Origin: Alphaproteobacteria bacterium
GTDB taxonomy: Bacteria; Pseudomonadota; Alphaproteobacteria; Micropepsales; Micropepsaceae
Length of the DNA stretch: 64,000 nt
Assembly: GCA_016783965.1 (NCBI GenBank)
Contig: JADHVO010000003.1
Coordinates: 62,001-126,000, forward strand
Direction of reading: 5' to 3'
Below the pieces are notes generated by a model that was not told the DNA's origin, searched no databases, and worked only from the letters and a program-made list of their open reading frames with translations. Both the position numbers and the translations under genes were made by a program. Below are positions 18,756-28,625 of this stretch, one piece after another. Position 1 is the first letter of the stretch; every line of letters begins with the position of its first letter.

Positions 18756-18785
18756 AATCGATAGCTCACATACCAACTATCGATT
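18756..18785. promoter_or_regulatory. Palindromic operator, type I (AATCGATAG-N12-CTATCGATT)
   Basis: A perfect 9-base inverted repeat with a 12-base spacer. It lies in the 151-base gap between the divergent dioxygenase and hydratase operons. A near-identical copy at 36030-36059 shares 19 consecutive bases with this one. A single site could control both operons. The LysR protein encoded at 37828 is the best candidate ligand, because a degenerate copy precedes its own gene. Confidence 0.7.
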
Positions 18786-18838
18786 TCATGGAGAGATGCC
18801 GAAAACGCTATTCCCAGCGGGGCTCTGGAGGATCACAC

Positions 18839-19639
18839 ATGCCTGCCGAGGTCGATAAGCTTGCCGATGTAAGAGACCTTGCCGAACGCCTGTTCGTCGC
18901 AAGAGAAAGGGGCGTTCCTATCGCGCCCATCCGCGGCGAGCTGCGCGAAAAGGATATTGCCGCGGCCTACCGAATCCAGGTTTTGAACGGTGCCCGCCGG
19001 ATCGACGCCGGCGCACGGGTCGTCGGCCGGAAGATCGGCCTGACCTCGGCGGCCGTCCAGAAGCAGCTCGGCGTTGATCAGCCCGATTTCGGGCTTCTGT
19101 TCGATGACATGGCGTATCGGGGTAACGATGTCACGATACCGCGCAAGGTGCTCATCGCACCGAGGATCGAGGCGGAGATCGCCCTCATCCTGTCGCGGGA
19201 CATTACGAAACCAGTCAAGGACATCGACGAAATGGCGACATTCGTTGCAGCCGTGGCGGCCGCCGCGGAGATCGTCGACAGCGCCATAGAGGGATGGAAT
19301 ATCGGGATCGTCGATACCATCGCCGACAATGCCTCGAGCAGACTTTTCGCGATCGGCGAGCCGCAGCCATTTCCCACCCAGGCGGATCTCGCCGCATGTA
19401 CGATGTCGCTCACCAAGAACGGTGAGGCTAAAGCAGCAGGCTCAGGAGCCGCGACGCTCGGCCATCCTCTCGTCGCTCTTCAGTGGCTTGCGAACAAGGC
19501 GGTCGAGTTCGAGCATCCTTTACAGGCCGGCGACATCATCTTGAGCGGCGCCCTCGGTCCGATGATCCCCTTTGATCCCGCCACTTATACGATCGAGATT
19601 ACGGGCTTCCCGACGCTCACCGTGCGGGCCGTGCCGTGA
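18839..19639 (+). CDS. 2-hydroxypenta-2,4-dienoate (2-keto-4-pentenoate) hydratase
   Basis: A 266-residue member of the MhpD/BphH/HsaE hydratase family, of the fumarylacetoacetate-hydrolase fold. It adds water to the dienoate released by the C-C hydrolase to give 4-hydroxy-2-oxoacid. Family motifs seen: [28 protein letters not shown], and the metal-site region [12 protein letters not shown]. The start at 18839 has GGAGG eight bases upstream. A longer frame back to 18749 would swallow the operator and is rejected. The stop overlaps the next GTG start. Confidence 0.92.
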   Translation: MPAEVDKLADVRDLAERLFVARERGVPIAPIRGELREKDIAAAYRIQVLNGARRIDAGARVVGRKIGLTSAAVQKQLGVDQPDFGLLFDDMAYRGNDVTIPRKVLIAPRIEAEIALILSRDITKPVKDIDEMATFVAAVAAAAEIVDSAIEGWNIGIVDTIADNASSRLFAIGEPQPFPTQADLAACTMSLTKNGEAKAAGSGAATLGHPLVALQWLANKAVEFEHPLQAGDIILSGALGPMIPFDPATYTIEITGFPTLTVRAVP

Positions 19640-20562
19640 AAACAAAAGTCGCCATCATCGGCTCGGGCAATATCGGGACCGATCTGATGATAAAGGTCAT
19701 GCGGCTTTCAAAGACGCTCGAGGTCTCGGCATTTGCTGGCATTGATCCGGCATCGGACGGGCTTCTGCGCGCGGCTCGCCTTGGCGTCGCGACCACTGCT
19801 GAGGGCATCGACGGATTGATCGCCCTGCCCTCCTTCAAGGATATCAAGATCGTCTTCGACGCCACATCCGCAGCCGCACATGCACATCATGACCGCGTGC
19901 TGCGCGCGCACGGAAAGCGCGTGATCGACCTGACGCCGGCCGCTATCGGCCCCTATACCATCCCGCCGGTAAGCGGCGATGCCACTCTCGATGCCGAGAA
20001 CGTCAACATGGTGACCTGCGGTGGCCAGGCGACGATACCGATCGTCGCCGCGGTCAACCGCGTGGCACAAGTCCGCTATGCGGAAATCGTCGCCTCCATC
20101 GCCTCGAAGTCGGCCGGCCCCGGCACCCGCGCCAATATTGACGAGTTTACGGATACGACCGCGCGCGCGATCGAAACAGTTGGCGGGGCGCTGCGTGGAA
20201 AGGCGATCATCGTCCTCAATCCGGCCGAGCCTCCGCTGACCATGCGCGATACGGTCTATTGCCTCTGCGCCGATACCGACACGAATACGATCGACGCGTC
20301 TGTGCGCGCGATGGTGAAGGAAGTGCAGACCTATGTGCCGGGCTATCGCCTAAAGCAGGAGGTCCAGTTCGAGCGGATCGGCGACAATGACGGGCTCTAC
20401 ATCCCGGATCTCGACGAACGCTTTGCAGGGCTCAAGGTCTCCGTGTTTCTGGAAGTCGAAGGCGCCGCACACTATCTGCCCTCCTATGCCGGCAATCTGG
20501 ACATCATGACCTCCGCCGCCTTGGCAACGGCCGAGCGGATCGCCGAGAAGGCCTTTGCGTGA
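19636..20562 (+). CDS. Acetaldehyde/propionaldehyde dehydrogenase (acylating)
   Basis: A 308-residue NAD-dependent enzyme of the MhpF/BphJ/HsaG family that converts the aldehyde from the aldolase into acyl-CoA. An N-terminal Rossmann motif ([12 protein letters not shown]) is followed by the catalytic Cys in [12 protein letters not shown]. It normally forms a channelling complex with the aldolase, whose gene follows with a GTGA overlap. Starts with GTG. Confidence 0.94.
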   Translation: MKTKVAIIGSGNIGTDLMIKVMRLSKTLEVSAFAGIDPASDGLLRAARLGVATTAEGIDGLIALPSFKDIKIVFDATSAAAHAHHDRVLRAHGKRVIDLTPAAIGPYTIPPVSGDATLDAENVNMVTCGGQATIPIVAAVNRVAQVRYAEIVASIASKSAGPGTRANIDEFTDTTARAIETVGGALRGKAIIVLNPAEPPLTMRDTVYCLCADTDTNTIDASVRAMVKEVQTYVPGYRLKQEVQFERIGDNDGLYIPDLDERFAGLKVSVFLEVEGAAHYLPSYAGNLDIMTSAALATAERIAEKAFA

Positions 20563-21575
20563 GCCCGAAGCTTTATATCCAGGACGTGACGCTCCGCGAC
20601 GGCATGCATGCGATCCGTCATCGCTACAGCCTCGATCACGTGCGGCGTATTGCAAGAGCGCTTGATGAGGCCGGGGTCGACGCCATTGAGATTGCGCATG
20701 GCGATGGCCTCGGCGGCTCGTCACTCAATTACGGCTTCGGCGCACACACCGATTGGGACTGGATCGAGGCGGTCGCGGACGAACTGCGCCGCTCGAAGCT
20801 CACGACCCTCCTCCTGCCCGGCATCGGCACGGTGCATGATCTCAAGCGCGCCTTTGACCTTGGCGTTCGATCCGTCCGGATCGCCACACATTGCACCGAA
20901 GCGGATGTCTCGAAGCAGCACATCGAGGCGGCACGGGCGCTCGGCATGGATGTCAGCGGCTTTCTCATGATGAGCCATATGAGCCCACCAAACGCGTTGG
21001 CGAAGCAGGCGAAGCTGATGGAGGAGTACGGCGCGCATTGCGTCTATGTCACCGACAGCGGTGGCGCGCTCAATATGTCCGGCACCGCTGCCCGCTTCGA
21101 CGCTTACGATCGGGTGCTCAAGCCCGAGACCGAGCGCGGCATTCATGCCCATCACAATTTATCACTTGGTGTGGCGAACTCCATGATTGCGGTCGAATGC
21201 GGTGCCGTTCGCGTCGACGCTTCGCTTGCTGGCATGGGGGCTGGCGCCGGCAATGCGCCGCTTGAGGTCTTCATCGCGGCGGCCGATCGCGCCGGCTGGC
21301 ATCACGGCACCGACCTCTTCAAGCTGATGGATGCTGCCGAAGAGCTTGTGCGGCCGCTGCAGGATCGCCCGGTGCGCGTAGACCGCGAAACGCTAACCCT
21401 CGGCTATGCAGGTGTCTATTCGAGCTTTCTGCGCCACGCCGAGCGCGCCGCCGCCGAATATGGACTTGATGTGCGTTCGATCCTTGTCGAACTTGGCCGC
21501 CGGAAGATGGTGGGCGGCCAAGAAGACATGATCGTCGATGTAGCTCTTGATCTGCTCAAGGCGAAGCCGCACTGA
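20559..21575 (+). CDS. 4-hydroxy-2-oxovalerate aldolase
   Basis: A 338-residue class II pyruvate aldolase of the MhpE/BphI/HsaF family, splitting 4-hydroxy-2-oxoacids into pyruvate and an aldehyde. The N-terminal [12 protein letters not shown] has the conserved Arg-Asp pair, and the metal ligands lie in [15 protein letters not shown]. It starts with GTG overlapping the dehydrogenase stop. It ends the rightward operon, with 6 bases to the stop of the convergent next gene. Confidence 0.95.
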   Translation: MSPKLYIQDVTLRDGMHAIRHRYSLDHVRRIARALDEAGVDAIEIAHGDGLGGSSLNYGFGAHTDWDWIEAVADELRRSKLTTLLLPGIGTVHDLKRAFDLGVRSVRIATHCTEADVSKQHIEAARALGMDVSGFLMMSHMSPPNALAKQAKLMEEYGAHCVYVTDSGGALNMSGTAARFDAYDRVLKPETERGIHAHHNLSLGVANSMIAVECGAVRVDASLAGMGAGAGNAPLEVFIAAADRAGWHHGTDLFKLMDAAEELVRPLQDRPVRVDRETLTLGYAGVYSSFLRHAERAAAEYGLDVRSILVELGRRKMVGGQEDMIVDVALDLLKAKPH

Positions 21576-21581
21576 CGCCTG

Positions 21582-22286
21582 TCAGGCGGCTTCGAGTTCG
21601 CGCAAGATCTCTTTTGCCGTGCAAAGTGCGGCCGAGGTGACCGGAACGCCCGTCAGAATCTCTGCCTTTTCAAGGATATCGGCGGACGGCATTTGCACAC
21701 AGCAGGAAAGAACCAGGTGATCCGCGCCCTTGAGTTTCAGCCGGCGTGCCGCATCGAGTACCCGCTCGCCCGTGATACATCCCACCTCGGCATTGTCGGT
21801 GACGCTCAGATTGACATAGTCAAGGACCTGCATGCCTTCGGCCTCGATATACTCGGCAACGGTGCGGGCGAGCGCATCCGCATAGGGCATGACCAGAGCG
21901 ACCTTCTTCACGCCATTCTCCCTGAGCTGGCGGACCAACGCTCCGGCGGACGTCAAGGCGGCCGTATGGCGGCCCGTCTCACGAGCGACCGCCTGAAGTT
22001 CTTCGGCAGCAGCGCGGTGATGACCCTTCCCCATCGCCATAATCGCGACGAGACAGGCATAGGCGACGGCATCCATCGGCGCGTCCATGAGATCCCGCAT
22101 GGCGGTCATGGCGCGCGCGTTCATCGCAACAAGTTCTTCCTTCACGACGTGTTTCATCGGCACCCGGGCTCCGTGGAAGGAGTACTCAACATCGGGCGGT
22201 CCAAGCTTTCGGACCAGTTTCGGCACCTCGCGTTCCATCGTCGTATTCGAGCTCGGCACGATAAGGCCGATACGCCGGAGCGTCAT
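21582..22286 (-). CDS. Maleate isomerase / Asp-Glu racemase-family enzyme
   Basis: A 234-residue protein of the maleate cis-trans isomerase and arylmalonate decarboxylase branch of the Asp/Glu racemase superfamily. Seen: IGLIVPSSNTTMEREVP at the start, the first active-site Cys region (AYACLVAIMA) and the second (LVLSCCVQMPSADIL). Such enzymes isomerise cis-dienoic or maleic acids, or decarboxylate/racemise, through paired cysteines. Which one applies here is not clear; an isomerase of a ring-cleavage product is plausible. It is the last gene of a five-gene leftward operon, overlapping the flavoprotein gene by 4 bases. Confidence 0.75.
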   Translation of the reverse strand: MTLRRIGLIVPSSNTTMEREVPKLVRKLGPPDVEYSFHGARVPMKHVVKEELVAMNARAMTAMRDLMDAPMDAVAYACLVAIMAMGKGHHRAAAEELQAVARETGRHTAALTSAGALVRQLRENGVKKVALVMPYADALARTVAEYIEAEGMQVLDYVNLSVTDNAEVGCITGERVLDAARRLKLKGADHLVLSCCVQMPSADILEKAEILTGVPVTSAALCTAKEILRELEAA

Positions 22287-23476
22287 GATGCGGCCCCCGC
22301 GTCCTGGCGGATTGTGATGTCAACGCCCTGACGCCTCGCATGCGCGATGAACTCCGGGAAGTCGCGCTGGAGCCGTTCGGGGGAAATCCGGCCAGTCCGC
22401 CTTAAAAAGCTGAGAGCAAACTCCGTTGCGGTCTTCAGGCGAAGCTTCGATGAGAAACCCTCGTACCAGGTAAAGCTTCCCTCTGCCGCGCCGACGAGTT
22501 TGTTCATCGGACCTATGCGAGATGCCACATAGCGCTCGAGCGCCCTGTCGCGGTTCGGCTCGGCGACTAAGGCATCGGCGAGTGCGATCGCATCCTCAAG
22601 CGCCATGCGCGTTCCGGACCCGATAGAGAAATGCGCAGTGCGCAGTGCATCGCCGAGGAGAACGAAGCGGTCATGGTACCAGCGTTCACTGGTGATGACA
22701 GGAAACTGCCGCCAGATCGAGTTATTGTCGAGAAGGGGATCACCGCCGAGCTCGTCTGCGAAGTAGGATTGGGTCACAAGGCGCCGCGTGTCATCATTGG
22801 CTTCAGCAAGGCCGAGGGCGAACCAAGTCGTCTCGTCGCACTCCATGACGAAGGTGCTGTGCCTTTCTTCATAGCTGTAATAGTGGCCGCAAAGCCCGCC
22901 ATTCGGGATTGATTTGAAATTGAGGAACGAGCCGTCGAAGCTGCGCGCAACGCCGAACCAGGCGAAGCGGTTGCCGAGCAGCCTCTTCTTCGTGCCGAGT
23001 TCGCGCGCCAAGCTGTCGCGAACGAGGGAATTGGCGCCGTCAGCACCCACCACCAGATCGAAGGCGGCGAGATCTGAGAGACCTGGGATGTTGGCCTCAA
23101 AATGCAGATCAACGCCGACGCCGCGACAGAGCCCGTGCAGCACGTGGAGAAGTGTAAGGCGCCCGATCGCACCGCCCGGTCGCGCTTTGTCGATCGGAAC
23201 GCGTTCATCGTCGACAATAAAGGTCTGCTTATAAAGTGGATGAAGCACAGCGTTGATACGAGCGTAGGATTCTTCGTCCGCTTCTCTCAGCTGGCGCAAG
23301 CCGCCGTCCGGCAGAACGACGCCAAAGCCCCAGGTCACATTCTCGGGCGCTCGCTCGAAGACGGATACGCTCAGCTCCGGCTTCCGGCGCTTGAGAAGAT
23401 ACGCAAGATAAAGGCCGGCAGGCCCGCCGCCCACGATCCCGACGCTTCGGACGTTGTGTCCCTGAGGTCCGCTCAC
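22283..23476 (-). CDS. FAD monooxygenase similar to salicylyl-CoA 5-hydroxylase
   Basis: A 397-residue single-component flavoprotein hydroxylase. The N-terminal dinucleotide motif is GIVGGGPAGLYLAYLL. WGFGVVLPDGGLRQLREADEE and the FAD-phosphate motif LLGDALRTAHFSIGSGTRMA are distinctive of the salicylyl-CoA 5-hydroxylase / 2-aminobenzoyl-CoA monooxygenase branch. In that branch HFSIGSGT replaces the usual HxxxPxxGxG. It would hydroxylate an aryl-CoA thioester, fitting the ligase upstream. It is short: the reductase domain of bifunctional members is absent. It overlaps both neighbours by 4 bases. Confidence 0.78.
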   Translation of the reverse strand: MSGPQGHNVRSVGIVGGGPAGLYLAYLLKRRKPELSVSVFERAPENVTWGFGVVLPDGGLRQLREADEESYARINAVLHPLYKQTFIVDDERVPIDKARPGGAIGRLTLLHVLHGLCRGVGVDLHFEANIPGLSDLAAFDLVVGADGANSLVRDSLARELGTKKRLLGNRFAWFGVARSFDGSFLNFKSIPNGGLCGHYYSYEERHSTFVMECDETTWFALGLAEANDDTRRLVTQSYFADELGGDPLLDNNSIWRQFPVITSERWYHDRFVLLGDALRTAHFSIGSGTRMALEDAIALADALVAEPNRDRALERYVASRIGPMNKLVGAAEGSFTWYEGFSSKLRLKTATEFALSFLRRTGRISPERLQRDFPEFIAHARRQGVDITIRQDAGAAS

Positions 23477-23730
23477 GGTGTCTTTCCGGCCGTGATGCGC
23501 ACCACATCGCGATCAAAGGTTTCGATCGAGCCCGTGATGCCGCCGGTAAAGAGGCCGTACCAGATTGCCGGCTTGACCCCGAGTTCCTTGCGCCTGAACT
23601 CGAGCGTCCGGTCGCTGTCAATCCGGTAATAGAGTTCCCCATGCCGGGAGACCTTGCAGTCCGCCTGTTTTTCGGCGGCACGGATCAACGGCATGAACTC
23701 AGGTACGTCGAGAACGAACACGGTCACCAT
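23473..23730 (-). CDS. Orphan 85-residue protein in the CoA-arm operon
   Basis: Not recognised. It is a small soluble protein, beginning MVTVFVLDVPEFMPLIRAAE, with YYRIDSDRTLEFRRKELG and a central GLFTGGITGSIETFDRD. No signal peptide or membrane segment is visible. Its start lies 3 bases from the ligase stop and its end overlaps the flavoprotein start by 4 bases, so it is surely co-translated with them. Position suggests a subunit, chaperone or small binding protein for the ligase or the hydroxylase; this is inference only. Confidence 0.7.
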   Translation of the reverse strand: MVTVFVLDVPEFMPLIRAAEKQADCKVSRHGELYYRIDSDRTLEFRRKELGVKPAIWYGLFTGGITGSIETFDRDVVRITAGKTP

Positions 23731-23732
23731 GG

Positions 23733-26027
23733 TCAGGCGAGCCCTTCGACGAGCTTCGCTTTCGCGCGCCAGACAGCGTCGATGTCGGACCCTTTGATGA
23801 GGGTCTTGCCTTGCTGCTCGAGAGAGATCGCCGCAAGCAAAGTGAGTTCGGCGTCGAGACTATCAGCGGGAACGAAACTCCGCTTCTGCGTCGTGATCTC
23901 GATGTTGTACCCGTTTGGGTCGTGGAAGTAGATCGAGTCGATCACCTCATGGTTCGTCAGCGGCGAGACCTCGATTCCCTTTTCTTCCAGGTGCGCCTTC
24001 CAACCGAGGAGCTCCTCTTCGGTCTCGACCTGCCACGCCGTATGCGTCGAGCGATAATTGTGGTCTGGGCGCGGCTCGAGATATTCCGGGCGTTCGGTGC
24101 CGAGATAGTAGAAAAACGCGATCGTGCTCCCGCGGCCGCTATCGAAGAAGAAGTGCAGAAAGTCGGGGTGCCCCTCCCGTCCCCAGCCGCGGGCGGTAAT
24201 GGCGTGCACGAGCTTTAATCCCATGACGTCCCGGTAGAAGGCGACCGTATCGGCAAGCCGCCAGGTTGGGCGTGCGGTGTGATGCACGCCGGCAAGGGCA
24301 AGATTGGCCATTTGGACCTCCATGCTGCTTTGATCTCTGAGGAGCCGCGCGGCTTCGTCTCTCAACTTCTGACGGTTGAGCTTGCCTGCCGCGGTGTTTG
24401 GGAATTCGTCGAGATAGGCGAGATGCTCTGGCCACTTGAACTTGGCGAGACCTTCCTTGTTCAGATGGACGCCGAGCGTCTCGACAGTAAGGCGATCAGT
24501 GTTCTTCGTGCCAATGACAAAAGCGAAGCCGCGCTCGCCGAAGATCGGACACGGCGCTGGCACGACCGCAATGTCATGGATCGCAGGATGAAGACGCGCG
24601 TAGCGCTCGACCTCCTCGCAGGCGATCTTTTCGCCCCCCCGATTGATGAGATCCTTGAGCCGCCCTTCATACACGAGGATTGGCTTGTCCTCGATCATGA
24701 CGATGCGGACGAGATCGCCGGTCCTGAGCCAACCGTCCGATGTGAAGGACGTGCGGTTCTGCTCCGGCGCGCGATAGTAACCGTGCAGCGTGTAGGGTCC
24801 GCGAATGACCATCTCACCGATCGCGCCGATCGGCAGCTCTTTTTCGCTGCCGACCGCGAGAATGCGTGCTTCGTCGGCTGGTGCGATCGGCCAGCCGACG
24901 CCGCCATGGCGCCGCGCGTCCGATTCTTCCGGACGGGAGAAGCTGATGAGCCCTTCTGTCATGCCAAAGAACTGCATCACGGGAACGCCGCACTCCTTTT
25001 CGACGATCGCACCACCGCCCGATGTCACGAGCCCGCGGAACGTCGCCCGCACTTCCGGTACGACCTGGAGAACCGCGGCGATGCGCGGCAGAAGAGGCTT
25101 CGGCATATACATCCAGGTCGGCCGACAGGCGCGGAACAGCGCTTCAAGATCACGCTGGTCGAGGCTTTTCGGGACGAGAACGGCGGCGCCCGCAAGGAGC
25201 GCGGGTGCCCAGAAGCAGGAAAAGCCCGCGTTGTGGAGCATCGGGCCTGGCGCCAGCACGCGGTCGTTTTCTGAGAGCGACGTTGCTTTGATAACGGCCC
25301 TTATGTTCGCCACATAGTCGTTCTGAAACCGCGGGATGATCTTGGGGACGCCTGTCGAGCCGCCCGATATCTGAAAGAAAACAACCTGGAACGGATCAAC
25401 GGCCTTTGCCGTAGTTTCTACGAAAGCTCTCGCCTCGCCGGCGTCGGTCGATGCGATAAGAGCATCAAGCGAGACGGCTCCTTCCTGAGCTTCCCCATTG
25501 ACGACGACACGCACGGCAAGACTTGGTATCTCACGTCCGATCTCGAAGGAAAACGCGAGCAGGTCAAAGCGCCGGTCCGTCGTATCGAAGAAGTGCGCGC
25601 GGATTTCCGCGTGGCCACCAAGACCCACCATCTCGACGCGCCGATGTGAATGGAGCGTGCAGAGGGGGACTAGATTGGCCTTGAGGCAACCGAGGACGGC
25701 AACGACGAGGTTCCGGCTGTTGTTGACCTGAAAAGCGACGCGATCAAGAGGCTTTAAACCAAGGCGCGCAAAGCCGAGCGCTGCTTGATCGGAAAGCTCG
25801 TCGAGTTCACGATAGCTGACCTGCCAACCAGCCCCAGCGATGGCAGTCTTGTCCGCGTGGCGGCGGAGCGCCGTGCGGAATTCGCCGATCAGGGTTTCGC
25901 GCGTGATGTCACCGCGCGCGAGATAACCGGAGAGACGCTCTGCGTCCGGATAGACGACGCCGGGGATCGGATCGATGACGCGTGTCTGCGCCGCTTCGGA
26001 TGATGACGGGAAATTAGAGGAATCCAT
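23733..26027 (-). CDS. Aryl-CoA/aryl-AMP ligase fused to a VOC metalloprotein domain
   Basis: A 764-residue fusion. Residues 1 to about 560 are an adenylate-forming enzyme of the 2,3-dihydroxybenzoate-AMP ligase/salicylyl-CoA ligase type: A3 is ISGGSTGVPKII, A5 is FFGMTEG, the hinge is YEGRLKDLINRGGEKI, and the catalytic Lys is in NTAAGKLNRQKL. Residues 573-764 form a VOC domain with HH (AGVHHTA), His (STHTAWQV) and Glu (YNIEITTQ) as likely metal ligands. The VOC part begins at a Met codon (24311) preceded by GGAGGT at good spacing, so it may also be made as a separate protein. The ligase start overlaps the upstream hydrolase gene by 14 bases. Confidence 0.85.
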   Translation of the reverse strand: MDSSNFPSSSEAAQTRVIDPIPGVVYPDAERLSGYLARGDITRETLIGEFRTALRRHADKTAIAGAGWQVSYRELDELSDQAALGFARLGLKPLDRVAFQVNNSRNLVVAVLGCLKANLVPLCTLHSHRRVEMVGLGGHAEIRAHFFDTTDRRFDLLAFSFEIGREIPSLAVRVVVNGEAQEGAVSLDALIASTDAGEARAFVETTAKAVDPFQVVFFQISGGSTGVPKIIPRFQNDYVANIRAVIKATSLSENDRVLAPGPMLHNAGFSCFWAPALLAGAAVLVPKSLDQRDLEALFRACRPTWMYMPKPLLPRIAAVLQVVPEVRATFRGLVTSGGGAIVEKECGVPVMQFFGMTEGLISFSRPEESDARRHGGVGWPIAPADEARILAVGSEKELPIGAIGEMVIRGPYTLHGYYRAPEQNRTSFTSDGWLRTGDLVRIVMIEDKPILVYEGRLKDLINRGGEKIACEEVERYARLHPAIHDIAVVPAPCPIFGERGFAFVIGTKNTDRLTVETLGVHLNKEGLAKFKWPEHLAYLDEFPNTAAGKLNRQKLRDEAARLLRDQSSMEVQMANLALAGVHHTARPTWRLADTVAFYRDVMGLKLVHAITARGWGREGHPDFLHFFFDSGRGSTIAFFYYLGTERPEYLEPRPDHNYRSTHTAWQVETEEELLGWKAHLEEKGIEVSPLTNHEVIDSIYFHDPNGYNIEITTQKRSFVPADSLDAELTLLAAISLEQQGKTLIKGSDIDAVWRAKAKLVEGLA

Positions 26028-27267
26028 GATCGCTCAGCCAATCGACACAAACTTTTTCCGCGAGCTTCCGGCCATCCGGCTCCCCCGGCGCTACTGCGCG
26101 GCCGTGATGATTGCCAGGCAGTTCGAAGACGGATTTCTCGGAGGAGCCCAGAAGTGCGGTAAGGCGGCGCGCCTCGCTATCGAAGACGCTGTTGTCGCCG
26201 AGATACCGAATCAGGCACGCCGGTTGATGCACGGCGGGCGCGCACTTTGCCATCGTCGCGTTCGATGAGATCGACGACCAGGTCGAAAGCCAGCTCTCGG
26301 GTGTGCAAAGACGGGCGAAGCCGACGCTTCCGAAATTTGACTTGAAGGGATCTGCGCCCCAGAGGCTCCCGTAGGCCCGTGGCGACGGCTCGAGCGAGAC
26401 GTCCCAGCACCTTAGGTCAGCGTCGGTCCGCCAGATTTCCATGATGGGCGACCAGGATGCGCGCCGGCGGTCAGCCCCGCTCTTGCGGGCTTCCGCCCTC
26501 TCTTTCAGTAAGCGCCGTGCCCAGGCATCGATGCGTTCCACGCGGCGGCGCTGGGCCGCGCGATAGCGCTCGAGGAACGGCGCGCTATAGGCGCTTGATG
26601 CTGGCGGCTCCTTAAATCCGTTCTTTTCCGAGAATGGATCGAGCTCCGGATCGCTTTCGAAAGGCTTCTGCTCGTCTGTAACCGAGGGATCGAGCCCAGC
26701 TTCAAGCAGCGATCCCTGTCCCAGATGCGATGAGATGAGAATGAGCGCGTCCGGCTCAGGAAGCTTGGCTTCTTGAAGCCCGCTCGCACGTCCTGCCGGC
26801 GTCTTTGCGAGACGGTCTTCGGGCTTGGCTGATGCCTGCTGGATGTAGAACGCGGCGAGGGGCCCGCCGCCAGACGTTCCAAGAAGAACCGTCTTTTGAA
26901 AGCCGGCCTGCCGCAGGAAATTCTGCCCGGCGGCGAGGTCCAGCACAGCAAGCTCGTGCTCGAGTCTGAGATCGACATTGGGCGTGCGCGAACCCTGCAC
27001 CCAGAAGGCGGCGCCCGATTTCAGGATCGCTGGCGCGAGGTAGTGGGCGATGCTCACCTCGCGCGGATGCATCGCGCAGACGACGGTCTTCTCGCCGCCG
27101 CGGCGCATCAGAAAGCCCGTCACGGCTCCGCCGTCCGCTGTACGCAATGCGTGCACCGAGACATTGAGATTGTCCGGAAGAGCACCCTCGTCCCACTGCG
27201 TGCCACGCAGACCCGCCGTGGTCGTGGCGAGACGCGGGAGAGCAGTATGTGTTGTTGAATTGGTCAT
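26014..27267 (-). CDS. Alpha/beta hydrolase, 417 residues, substrate unknown
   Basis: Seen: a nucleophile elbow LLGTSGGGPLAAFYI with an ordinary Ser at about residue 141, a long charged, helical insertion (about 190-310) rich in Arg and Glu, and a late His in ELPGNHHGRAVAPGE that fits the catalytic base. It lacks a signal peptide. The insertion makes it longer than typical hydrolases of about 280 residues. As first gene of the operon encoding the ligase, hydroxylase and isomerase, it may cleave an ester or thioester in the CoA arm. The gap to the MFS gene is 95 bases and may hold a promoter. Confidence 0.6.
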   Translation of the reverse strand: MTNSTTHTALPRLATTTAGLRGTQWDEGALPDNLNVSVHALRTADGGAVTGFLMRRGGEKTVVCAMHPREVSIAHYLAPAILKSGAAFWVQGSRTPNVDLRLEHELAVLDLAAGQNFLRQAGFQKTVLLGTSGGGPLAAFYIQQASAKPEDRLAKTPAGRASGLQEAKLPEPDALILISSHLGQGSLLEAGLDPSVTDEQKPFESDPELDPFSEKNGFKEPPASSAYSAPFLERYRAAQRRRVERIDAWARRLLKERAEARKSGADRRRASWSPIMEIWRTDADLRCWDVSLEPSPRAYGSLWGADPFKSNFGSVGFARLCTPESWLSTWSSISSNATMAKCAPAVHQPACLIRYLGDNSVFDSEARRLTALLGSSEKSVFELPGNHHGRAVAPGEPDGRKLAEKVCVDWLSDHGFL

Positions 27268-27362
27268 GATGACTACCGGGGCCCCAGATCGCCTAGGACA
27301 GGCAAAAGAAGAAGATGGATAAGATCGCGTGGTGATAGCGGTCGGGCATCGTCTCGGACGCC

Positions 27363-28625
27363 CTAACCGACTTCCTGGGACAAGGCAGTGCCTGTTTCGT
27401 CGAGGCTATGGGCGCCTTGACCGAATCTGTACGAGCGCAGACCGAGGGCGACGAGCAGAGCTAGCGAGAAAATTCCGCAGGCAACAACGAGGCCGAAATC
27501 ATAGGAGCCCGTCCGCTCAAAGAACGCGCCCATGCCGACATTGCCGAGCCCGCCGCTGATGATGGCGGAGGCCGCGATGTATCCGGAGATTTCGCCCAGA
27601 TTCTTCATACCAAAGTAGCGGCTGGCGAGATAAGGCAGGAGACAGACATCGGCCCCTTCGCCGAGGCCAAAGAGGATGCCGGCAAGCGCCGCAGAGCCTG
27701 CAGTCTTCGCGAGGGCAAAGAAGATGAGGCTGATCAGGATTGGCAAGAGAAGCGGTACCGCGAGACGCTGTGTTTGAAAGCGGTCGAGGAGAGCGCCTGC
27801 GCCTACTTGTGAGGCGATCTTGATGAGGCCGAGGCTTGCGAGCAGCACGGTCGCAAGACCCACTGTGGCTCCGTGCGCCGTCTGGATAGGCAACCAGTGC
27901 CCGCCAATCCCGCCTGCGGCGAAGCCATTGAACACCGTGATGCCGAGAAGGAGCCAGAATTCGCGAGTGCGCATTGCCTCCTTTGTCGTGAGGCCCGCGC
28001 CGCCCGCAGATACAGCGCTCACTATCTTCGGCAGCGTATTGGGAATGAAGAAAAGAGCGGCCGGAAACGCGACCGCGAACACCAACGTTCCGAGCGCGAG
28101 ATAGGCGGCGCGCCACCCGAAACTATGGATGCAGTACTGCGTGAGGAGCGGCGATACGAAGGCACCGACGCCGATGCCGGCGCCAAGTGACCAGCCGAGC
28201 GCACGGCCCCGCGTGTCATGAAACCAAGCCGATATGACCTTGTTGAGACCGATCGTGCCCGAAAAGGACGAGGATGCGCCCAGCAACATGTAGAGGGGAT
28301 ATGCGATGAAGCGCTGGCCCGACGAAAAAGCCAGTAGGATATTCGCTGCCGCAAATGCAGTGATGCCGATAAGGAAGATCGTGCGCGCGCCGTAGCGGTC
28401 GATGAGGCGCCCGGCAACGGGCGCTGCGGCCGCCCCCACCCACGCAGCTGCCATGATGGCAAGCGGGAATTCATATCGCGGCCAGTGAAACTCCTGCGAG
28501 ACCGGCAGAATAAAGATGCTCGCGGTCGTCGCGATAACAGGCGCGGCGGTGACGGTTGAAATGATCCCGCAGCCGAGAGCAACGCGCATCTCGGGCGAAA
28601 GCCAGGATGACGATTGCGTGGTCAT
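27363..28625 (-). CDS. MFS transporter (monocarboxylate/oxalate-formate type)
   Basis: A 420-residue inner-membrane carrier with about 12 hydrophobic helices. The loop between helices 2 and 3 has GRLIDRYGART, the conserved MFS motif, and WFHDTRGRALGWSLGAGIGVG matches the region after helix 4 in organic-acid carriers of the oxalate/formate antiporter family. It probably imports the carboxylated growth substrate, or exports a product. It overlaps the upstream hydrolase gene by 4 bases. Confidence 0.82.
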   Translation of the reverse strand: MTTQSSSWLSPEMRVALGCGIISTVTAAPVIATTASIFILPVSQEFHWPRYEFPLAIMAAAWVGAAAAPVAGRLIDRYGARTIFLIGITAFAAANILLAFSSGQRFIAYPLYMLLGASSSFSGTIGLNKVISAWFHDTRGRALGWSLGAGIGVGAFVSPLLTQYCIHSFGWRAAYLALGTLVFAVAFPAALFFIPNTLPKIVSAVSAGGAGLTTKEAMRTREFWLLLGITVFNGFAAGGIGGHWLPIQTAHGATVGLATVLLASLGLIKIASQVGAGALLDRFQTQRLAVPLLLPILISLIFFALAKTAGSAALAGILFGLGEGADVCLLPYLASRYFGMKNLGEISGYIAASAIISGGLGNVGMGAFFERTGSYDFGLVVACGIFSLALLVALGLRSYRFGQGAHSLDETGTALSQEVG

